From CAYNLK01 sp964398055 (lineage in GTDB: Bacteria > Chloroflexota > Anaerolineae > 4572-78 > J111), in assembly GCA_964398055.1 (NCBI GenBank), contig CAYNLK010000001.1, positions 124,001 through 188,000 on the forward strand: a stretch of 64,000 nt of DNA, given 5' to 3'. Position 1 is the stretch's first letter. Each line of letters opens with the position of its first letter. Under the pieces are notes generated by a model. It saw nothing but the letters and a program-made list of their open reading frames with translations. It searched no databases and was not told the origin of the DNA. Positions 52,512 to 59,128 of this stretch are shown here, in pieces. Both the position numbers and the translations under genes were made by a program.

Positions 52512-53567
52512 TTAACCGACCGTTTTGGAATGATCAACCGCCTTCACCGCCAGATAGCCGCCGTGGGAAATTGCCAGCAGGGTGCTGAGGCTGGCCGACA
52601 GCGCCGGTAACCAAACCCCCACCGGGTTGAAGAGCGCCCCTTGATCCAATAACAAGTTGTACAGCCCCGCGCCGTAGGCCACCAGAATGACCAGCGTAAT
52701 GGCAAACATCTGGACTTTGGACAGGTCAACCTGATCGAAATTACCGACCTCATCCCCCGTGAACAGGTCTAGCAGCGACGCCTCCGTTGGTCGCCAATTC
52801 AGCTTGATGACTCCGCTCCGGGGTAGCTCCATTAAAGCCCGCAGGCTTTGCTGGCTGGCCTGTAAATTTTGTTCGGCTTGGCCCAGTTCCGCCCGGGCCT
52901 GTTCAACCTGGCTGCGCAGCTTTTGCTGCTGTAACTCCACTGTGGCCGGTTCCTGCTTTTCCGCTTTGAGCGCGCTCCATTTGGCCGAGATTTCATTCGT
53001 TAGTTGACTTAGTTCCTGTTGCCGGGTTGAGACCTCGGCCTGGGCGACGGCGACTTTGTGCTGCAGCTCGCTAATCAGGCGAGTCTCCTTGCCGGCTTTG
53101 TTGCTCTTGATGAAGCTGGAGCCGGCCAGAGAAGCCGCGCTGAGGCCCAGGGCAGCCAGTAGTTCGGTCGGGATGGTAATATTGAGCGGCTGTACGATGG
53201 TTCGGCTCTCACTCAAAGCTTCCGGTAGGGTGCGGGGCAAAGCGATGGCCAGGAAGGCCGATAAAACCAGGATTGTCCACAGCGTCGTTTGCAACCGAGC
53301 CAAGCTGATCCGATTGCGCGAGTCAATCAATACCCCCAGCACGCGTCCCTTCACCCTCAGACCCAGCGCCATCAGTAGCACCGCCATCACGCCAATGAAG
53401 ATCAACCACAGCCAAAACGGTGATACGGCAAAACCAAGCAACATCACCACGATCACAATAACCGCGACAGCCAGCGCCAGAATCAACAATAATCTCATCC
53501 ACCCGACCAGACGTAGATTTTGGTCGGCTGTCTGGCTTTGACTTAAGGGGGTGCTCTTTTGAGTCAT
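52512..53567 (-). CDS. Conserved membrane protein with central coiled coil, unknown function
   Basis: A 351-residue protein with two close N-terminal membrane helices (about 24-47 and 49-70), a third hydrophobic segment (LQTTLWTILVLSAFLAIALP) and a weakly hydrophobic stretch ELLAALGLSAASLAGSSF. A coiled coil follows (about 165-245, many Gln/Glu/Ala heptads). Then come a conserved-looking soluble stretch LLDLFTGDEVGNFDQVDLSKVQ and two C-terminal membrane segments. The ATG has AGGAGG upstream. No enzymatic motif is visible. It converges on the broken flavoprotein gene. I do not recognise a named family; the FTGDEVGN...DLSKVQMF block looks like its most constrained part. Confidence 0.75.
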   Translation of the reverse strand: MTQKSTPLSQSQTADQNLRLVGWMRLLLILALAVAVIVIVVMLLGFAVSPFWLWLIFIGVMAVLLMALGLRVKGRVLGVLIDSRNRISLARLQTTLWTILVLSAFLAIALPRTLPEALSESRTIVQPLNITIPTELLAALGLSAASLAGSSFIKSNKAGKETRLISELQHKVAVAQAEVSTRQQELSQLTNEISAKWSALKAEKQEPATVELQQQKLRSQVEQARAELGQAEQNLQASQQSLRALMELPRSGVIKLNWRPTEASLLDLFTGDEVGNFDQVDLSKVQMFAITLVILVAYGAGLYNLLLDQGALFNPVGVWLPALSASLSTLLAISHGGYLAVKAVDHSKTVG

Positions 53568-53689
53568 ATCTTTGCCTCCTGGCGGGGTGTGGTCCTGATT
53601 ATTAACAATTATAACATAACTTGCCCAATTTTGCCTGAATTATGTTAGGGGCCGGTCACTTTTGCCCTTGTTCTGAACATGAGCCAGGA

Positions 53690-53719
53690 TTGGGATACTG
53701 GGGCCATCTCTGCTAAAAT
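53690..53719 (+). promoter_or_regulatory. Candidate promoter of the GT39-like gene, leaderless configuration
   Basis: TTGGGA (53690-53695), an 18-bp spacer and TAAAAT (53714-53719) lie so close to the ATG at 53729 that transcription would start at or within a few bases of the start codon. No Shine-Dalgarno is apparent. Confidence 0.45.
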
Positions 53720-53728
53720 AGTGAGCCG

Positions 53729-55948
53729 ATGTTGACCAAGTTGCGCGTTCAGCCGAATCAAATAGTTGCCGTGGTGGCGTTACTTGGCCTCTTGGGTGTG
53801 GGCCTGTGGCTGCGCCTCCGCTTCATCCACGCCGTCCAATTGTACCCGGATGAGTTTGTCACCTTGTTAGCCGTGCGCATGATCGGCCAAAAAGGGTTGC
53901 CGATCTTACCCTCCGGCCTCTTTTTTGAGCACGGCCTGTTATTCTCTTACGCCGGCAGTATGGCCGCCTGGTTCGGACCGGCTCGCCTGGCTGTGCGTTA
54001 CGCCAGCCTGTTGTTTGGGCTGGTCACGCTCGGGCTGACCTTTTTTGTGGGCCGGCGCTGGTTCTCGACCGGGGTAGCTTTAATTGCCGTGACCGGGCTG
54101 GTTGTGGCGCCCGCGACCATCCAGTGGAGCGGTCGAGCCAGGATGTACGCCCTGCTGCAACTGCTGGTGCTGCTAACCATCTGGCTGGCTTACGAGGGCA
54201 TCCTCTATGATCGACCGCGCCGGCGCTGGGCCGCGCTGCTGGCTTACCTGGGCGCAACCCTGACCCATTTCAACGCCGTGGCCCTGGCGCCGCCGCTGGG
54301 GTTGGCCGCAGTTGGGCTATGGTGGTTTAAAATCTGGGCAGAGCGGCAGGCTTCGTCCCGAGGCTCAGCCCGAGGGGGGGGCAGGGGGGCAGGGGAGAGT
54401 ATCAAGCTAATCCGGCAAAAACGGCTGTGGCTTGAAGTCGTGGCGCTTGGGCTGATTTTGTTGATTGCCTTTTACGTCAAACGGGCCGGCCAGCCCAAGG
54501 GGGTCGAGGCGTTGGCCGCTGACAATGCTCTGGCCGGCCTGGCCCAGGTTTTGGCTATCTACGGCGATCTTTCCCTGAATCTAGCGGCCGGCTGGCAGGC
54601 CATCAATCCTTTCTATCTCACCCGCCCTGCGCTCTTTTTTGCCCCCTTCGCCTTACTGGCCGGTGGGTTGGCGTTGGTTCAGTTAAGCCGGCCTTCCTCA
54701 CGGCAGCAAATCAGAATGTTCCTGGCCGGCCAACTCGATCAGCCAGCCGGGCACACCGCCGCCTGGCCCTGGCCGGCTCGACCCCCGGCTATCTTCCTGA
54801 CTCTCATTTTGTTCGCCACCACGCTGGAGATGATCCTCTTTGTGTCGCCTGAGCGGCGTGATGACAAATATCTATTCATGCTGCTCCCGCTCCTCTTTCT
54901 CCTCGGCGCTCATGGCATGGAAATCACCTTTCGCTACCTGTTTACCGCTGCCCCCCAGCCCAAAAGTGTCCCTCATCCTCCCTCCTCCATCTCCAATCTC
55001 GAATCTCCAATCTCCACGCCTCATTCACCATTCACCATTCACCATTCACAATTCACAATTATCTCCCTGCTCATCGCCGGCCTCATTCTAACGGCCACGC
55101 AACCGGCCGTACGCACCCTGCTGGCCAACACCGGCGACGATTACGATACGGCTTTTGCTTACGTGCAAGCTCACTGGCAGCCCGGCGACGCCATTCTGAC
55201 CGGCACACCCGCGGCCGCCGCTTTTTATCTGGATCGCAACGATTTCTACAGTGTGCAGCGCCGCGGCGGGTATGACTACCGTCTTTTAACCGTCAACAAC
55301 CGGCCGGTTGACCGCTGGCTCGGTTCGCCCGCCATTCGCACCGAGGCGGAGCTGCACCAAGTGCTGGCCAACCAGCCGGTTTGGTTGGTGCTGGAGCGCT
55401 GGGGCTTGCAGCGAGAATATTACGATCTGCCCTTCTTGCAGCAACTCCTGGCCCAAACCGACTACGTCAGCGAGGTGCAGGCCCAGGGTATCTTTGTGCT
55501 GCGTTCAAAAGCCAACCCCCATCCGTTGGCCGCCGAACCGGCTCACCCGGTCGAGGCTCTTTTTGGCGACCGGTTGCATTTGTTGGGCTACACTGTTGAA
55601 CCCAAGCTACCGGCGCCGGGCCAGCCGGTCCGCTTGACGCTCTACTGGCAGGCTATCGCCCCGCCGGAGCACGACTACACCGTTTTTGTTCATCTGCGCC
55701 AACCCGCCGGCGGCAACGTGGCCCAGGCCGATCACCGGCCCCTGGGCGATCTTTACCCGACTTCGCTCTGGCCGGTTGGCGAAACGATCCGCGAGACCAG
55801 CGAATTGCTCCTACCGCCGGATTTACCGCCCGGCAGTTATCAGCTCTGGGCCGGCCTGTACCTGCTCGAGACCGGCGAACGGTTGCCCCTTCAAAACGAT
55901 GCCAGCGGCGAGAATGCCGTCAGGCTGGGGACGGTGATCGTGGAATGA
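53729..55948 (+). CDS. GT39/ArnT-like membrane glycosyltransferase with C-terminal beta-domain
   Basis: A 739-residue polytopic membrane protein of the GT-C (PMT/ArnT) type. The first periplasmic loop carries the acidic motif YPDEF used by GT-C enzymes, followed by roughly ten membrane segments. Such enzymes transfer a sugar from a polyprenyl-phosphate donor on the outer face of the membrane. After the last helix, residues about 610-739 form a beta-sandwich-like domain (LHLLGYTVEPKLPAPGQPV, LTLYWQAI, PGSYQLWAGLYLLETGERLPL), which recurs in the next three genes. Two stretches (about 208-224 and 415-444) are encoded by repeat DNA and lie in hydrophilic loops or flank membrane segments. The acceptor is unknown. 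It is the first of four related genes. Confidence 0.85.
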   Translation: MLTKLRVQPNQIVAVVALLGLLGVGLWLRLRFIHAVQLYPDEFVTLLAVRMIGQKGLPILPSGLFFEHGLLFSYAGSMAAWFGPARLAVRYASLLFGLVTLGLTFFVGRRWFSTGVALIAVTGLVVAPATIQWSGRARMYALLQLLVLLTIWLAYEGILYDRPRRRWAALLAYLGATLTHFNAVALAPPLGLAAVGLWWFKIWAERQASSRGSARGGGRGAGESIKLIRQKRLWLEVVALGLILLIAFYVKRAGQPKGVEALAADNALAGLAQVLAIYGDLSLNLAAGWQAINPFYLTRPALFFAPFALLAGGLALVQLSRPSSRQQIRMFLAGQLDQPAGHTAAWPWPARPPAIFLTLILFATTLEMILFVSPERRDDKYLFMLLPLLFLLGAHGMEITFRYLFTAAPQPKSVPHPPSSISNLESPISTPHSPFTIHHSQFTIISLLIAGLILTATQPAVRTLLANTGDDYDTAFAYVQAHWQPGDAILTGTPAAAAFYLDRNDFYSVQRRGGYDYRLLTVNNRPVDRWLGSPAIRTEAELHQVLANQPVWLVLERWGLQREYYDLPFLQQLLAQTDYVSEVQAQGIFVLRSKANPHPLAAEPAHPVEALFGDRLHLLGYTVEPKLPAPGQPVRLTLYWQAIAPPEHDYTVFVHLRQPAGGNVAQADHRPLGDLYPTSLWPVGETIRETSELLLPPDLPPGSYQLWAGLYLLETGERLPLQNDASGENAVRLGTVIVE
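54348..54404 (+). repeat. In-frame GC-rich repeat in the GT39-like gene
   Basis: TCGTCCCGAGGCTCAGCCCG and G-runs encode SSRGSARGGGRGAG in a cytoplasmic-type loop. A related sequence in opposite orientation lies in the DUF2079 gene at 60745-60800. Confidence 0.7.
54970..55062 (+). repeat. In-frame TCTCCAA and TTCACCA repeats in the GT39-like gene
   Basis: CATCTCCAATCTCGAATCTCC units are followed by six ATTCACCA/ATTCACAA units. They encode SSISNLESPISTPHSP and FTIHHSQFTI just before a membrane helix. Confidence 0.85.
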
Positions 55949-55970
55949 ACAATGAACAATGAACAATGAG
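55944..55970. repeat. AACAATG repeat overlapping the GT39-like stop codon
   Basis: ATGAACA-type 7-mers run four times from the TGA stop onward, the same family as the end of sdhB. Confidence 0.7.
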
Positions 55971-56002
55971 ATCTGGACCATCTTGGAATAACAATCAGTA
56001 GA

Positions 56003-58993
56003 TTGAGTGTGCCATCACAAAAATTCGTTCAAAACTCAAAACTAAAAACTAAAAACTCAAAACTCGATTGGTTGCTGCTGAGCTTGCTCATCTTCACTCC
56101 CCGCCTGCTCAATCTGGACGTATTTCTGACCGCCGACGAACCCCTCTTTCTGGAGCAGGCCCGCCAGTTTGGCCGCGGTCTGGCCAGCGGCGATCTCAGC
56201 CAGACTCTCGGCATCGGCTATCCGGGGGTGACGGTAGCCTGGTGGAGCGCGCCGGTGGTGAGTCTGGCCCAAACCGAGTTGGGCGCCTACGTGGCCGGAC
56301 GGCTGGCTATCGTTGTAGCAACTGGTCTATTGCTGCTGCTGCTGTATGGCCTGAGCCGTTCTCTGTTGGGGCGCTGGCCCGCTTTTATTGCCGTGGCTTT
56401 GTTGGCTCTTGATCCCTACAGCCTGGCTTACGGCCGGCTGCTGCACATTGAGGCGTCGCTGGCGCTATTTATGGTTTTGACCGGGGTCGCCTATCTGCAC
56501 TGGTTGCACCAGGCTGGCCGGCGCTGGCTGCTGTTGACCGGCCTGTTCGCCGGCCTGGCCCTGCTTACCAAATCGACTGCCCTCTTGCTGGGGCCGATGC
56601 TGGTTGTTGCTCTGGCCGGTTGGGGCGGGCTGACCGGCTTGTGGCGGGCTGGCCGCTGGTGGCTCAGGCAATTCGGCGCGTTCTTGCTGATTGGTCTTGT
56701 CGCTGTGGTCATCTTTGCCGCCCTCTGGCCGGCGATGTGGATCGACCCCGCGGCGGCGCTCGATCTCACCTTTGGCAAACTATTCACCGACCAGGAGGCT
56801 GGCGCCGGCAATCTGGGTATGTTCTGGCTGGGCCAATTCGTCGAGGATCCGGGTCCCGCTTTTTACCCGGTGGCCTTCCTGCTCAAAGCCACCCCCTGGT
56901 TGCTGTTCGGCCTTGTTCTCAACCTTGTCTTCACCTTCAACTCAAAACTCAAAACTCAACATTCAAAACTCACTTCCGTTTTCCTCTGGCTGTTCGCCCT
57001 TACCTATCTGATTCTAATGACGGTCGCCTCCAAAAAATCGATCCGCTACATGCTGCCTGCCTTCCCCGTATTCTACCTGCTGGCCGGTCAGGCCTTCTAC
57101 CAAGTGGTTGTGTGGGCCAATAGTCGTCTGAATAAATGGCAGCACAAGCGATTGTCTTACAGTGAATCTGCGAATAGTGAATTGGCCGCGCTGTCCGGCG
57201 ACTATCCAGGTCCCGCTCCCCGCTCTCCGCTCTTCGCTCCCCGCTCCCCGCTCCCCGCTCCCCCCTTCCCCCTTCACACCTCACGCTTCACATTTCACGC
57301 TTCACGTTTCACGCTCCTCATCTTCCTGATCCTGTTCACCCTCTTCTACCATCCCTACTATTTCACCTACTATAACCCCCTGTTGCTGGGCTGGCGTTGG
57401 GCCCCCCAAACGATCCTGGTTGGTTGGGGCGAAGGGCTGGACCAGGCCGCTCGCTACTTGAATACCTTGCCTCCCGTCACCGTGGCGGCCTGGTATGAGT
57501 GGCTGTTTCCTGTTTTCTACCAGGGCCAGACCGAGCCGGTAGTACCGCCGGAGAATCTCCTCACCGCCGACTATGCCGTGCTCTACATCAACCAGGTTCA
57601 GCGGGACATTCCCGGCCCCAACATTATCCACTATTTCCGCAGCCGCCGGCAGCCAGAACAGACGATTCGATTGGCCGGCATCGACTATGCCTGGGTTTAT
57701 CCCGGTCCTATCGTCGGTTTTCAATCCGATCCCGCTCTCCAATACCCGCTTGGCGGCGACTTTGGGGGCGAAGTTCAACTGCTGGGTTATAAGCTCCACC
57801 CGCAAGCTCAATCCGGCCAACCGCTGATTGTAACTCTCTACTGGCGCATCTTGACCGTTCCGCCCGGCGACCGCTTTGTCTTTGTTCGGCTGGTTGACCA
57901 GGCCGGCCGTCTCTGGGCCAAAAGCGACAGCCCGCCCGTGATGGGCCTCTGGCCGGTCGAGCGCTGGCAGCCCGGTATGCTCATCGAAGATGCGCAAGCA
58001 TTGCTAATCCCGCCGGGTACGCCGCCGGGTCAATACCGGCTGGAAGTCGGCTGGTACGAGCCGACTTCAGGCCAGCCGTTGCCGGCCAGTGGCCAGCCGG
58101 TTGGCCAGGGCGGCGGGCTATTGCTGGGCGAGGTAGAGGTGGCCTGGTTCCCGTCGCCAGGTGCGCCCGACCTGCCCTATCAGACCGACACATGGCTGGC
58201 CCCCAATGCCCGGCTGACCGGCTACGATGCGCCGCCGCCCGTGGCGACGACCGGCGATATCTTGTCGCTGCGCCTGAGTTGGCGTGAGGCCAAGACATTA
58301 TCGTCATTTTGGGCCGCGCCTAATGATTGGGTGCTGTTCGAGTGGCGACTCGATGGCCGGCCCGTCGCCGAGCAACTCGATCAATTGCCCTGGCCGGTTG
58401 ACCAATGGGGCTGGGGGGCTACTTTGCTCTCGCAGCATGATCTGCTCGTACCTCCCAGCTTGACCAGCGGGCGTTACGAGGTGACCATGAGCCTGCACAC
58501 CGGCAGCGATCCGGCCGGTGAACCGTTTTCACTTGGCTCGGTTGAGGTAACCGCGCCGCCGCACCAATTCGAACTGCCGGTTGGAGCGACTACGCCGGCC
58601 GGTCCGGCTCAGTTGGCCCAGAACGTAACACTGGCCGGCTACGAGGTTGCTCTGGTTGATCTGGCGCTGGTGTTGCATCTCTACTGGCGGGCCGAGGCCC
58701 CGCTGACCAGTCGCTATAAAGTCTTTGCCCAATTGTTGGCCGGCGATAACCGGGTGATGGCCCAATCCGACAGCTTTCCGGCCGCCGGGCAGCGGCCCAC
58801 AACCGGCTGGCTGCCGGGTGAGGTAATCAGCGATACCCACACCCTGCCGTTGCCCCCGGAACTCCCGCCCGGTCCGTACCGGCTCATTGCCGGGTTGTAC
58901 CAGCCGCTCACCGGGGAGCGTGTGCCCGTCGTCGCTGGATATGGTCACGCGTTGCCCGATGCCATTTTGCTCACCGAGGTCAGGCTGCCTTAA
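56003..58993 (+). CDS. GT39-like membrane glycosyltransferase with three C-terminal beta-domains
   Basis: A 996-residue polytopic protein. The first loop has the acidic motif LTADEPLFL, and several membrane helices of GT-C type follow (for example VVATGLLLLLLYGL, FIAVALLAL). Residues about 590-996 contain three successive beta-sandwich-like domains: VQLLGYKLHPQAQSGQPLIV, ARLTGYDAPPPVATTGDIL, and VTLAGYEVALVDLALVLHLY. No ATG is available at the N-terminus: the frame opens with TTG at 56003 or GTG at 56009, and codons 10-21 are repeat DNA, so the original start may have been displaced. Two more in-frame repeat stretches occur at 56937-56972 and 57162-57318, the latter adding about 50 low-complexity residues. 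Function is inferred from fold class only. Confidence 0.8.
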   Translation: MSVPSQKFVQNSKLKTKNSKLDWLLLSLLIFTPRLLNLDVFLTADEPLFLEQARQFGRGLASGDLSQTLGIGYPGVTVAWWSAPVVSLAQTELGAYVAGRLAIVVATGLLLLLLYGLSRSLLGRWPAFIAVALLALDPYSLAYGRLLHIEASLALFMVLTGVAYLHWLHQAGRRWLLLTGLFAGLALLTKSTALLLGPMLVVALAGWGGLTGLWRAGRWWLRQFGAFLLIGLVAVVIFAALWPAMWIDPAAALDLTFGKLFTDQEAGAGNLGMFWLGQFVEDPGPAFYPVAFLLKATPWLLFGLVLNLVFTFNSKLKTQHSKLTSVFLWLFALTYLILMTVASKKSIRYMLPAFPVFYLLAGQAFYQVVVWANSRLNKWQHKRLSYSESANSELAALSGDYPGPAPRSPLFAPRSPLPAPPFPLHTSRFTFHASRFTLLIFLILFTLFYHPYYFTYYNPLLLGWRWAPQTILVGWGEGLDQAARYLNTLPPVTVAAWYEWLFPVFYQGQTEPVVPPENLLTADYAVLYINQVQRDIPGPNIIHYFRSRRQPEQTIRLAGIDYAWVYPGPIVGFQSDPALQYPLGGDFGGEVQLLGYKLHPQAQSGQPLIVTLYWRILTVPPGDRFVFVRLVDQAGRLWAKSDSPPVMGLWPVERWQPGMLIEDAQALLIPPGTPPGQYRLEVGWYEPTSGQPLPASGQPVGQGGGLLLGEVEVAWFPSPGAPDLPYQTDTWLAPNARLTGYDAPPPVATTGDILSLRLSWREAKTLSSFWAAPNDWVLFEWRLDGRPVAEQLDQLPWPVDQWGWGATLLSQHDLLVPPSLTSGRYEVTMSLHTGSDPAGEPFSLGSVEVTAPPHQFELPVGATTPAGPAQLAQNVTLAGYEVALVDLALVLHLYWRAEAPLTSRYKVFAQLLAGDNRVMAQSDSFPAAGQRPTTGWLPGEVISDTHTLPLPPELPPGPYRLIAGLYQPLTGERVPVVAGYGHALPDAILLTEVRLP
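56030..56066 (+). repeat. AAAACTC repeat at the N-terminus of the second GT gene
   Basis: Five AAAACTCA/AAAACTAA units encode QNSKLKTKNSKL. The same unit returns in the gene at 56937-56972. Confidence 0.8.
57162..57318 (+). repeat. Long in-frame repeat tract in the second GT gene
   Basis: GCGAATAGTGAATTG is followed by seven CCGCTCC-type 7-mers and then CACGCTTCACATTTCACGCTT-type units. It encodes a Pro/Ser/Phe/His-rich insert immediately before the helix LLIFLILFTLFYHPYYF. Confidence 0.85.
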
Positions 58994-59128
58994 TTTTGAA
59001 CCGTAAATTGAGGCCAATGTTGGCCGAATCTCTTATTCCATCAGAACAGAATCTGTTCAAAACGCGGCCCCAAAACAAGGTTTTCGGCTGTCGTCGATCT
59101 CTCTATTTTATGTTATGCTAGAGTTGGT

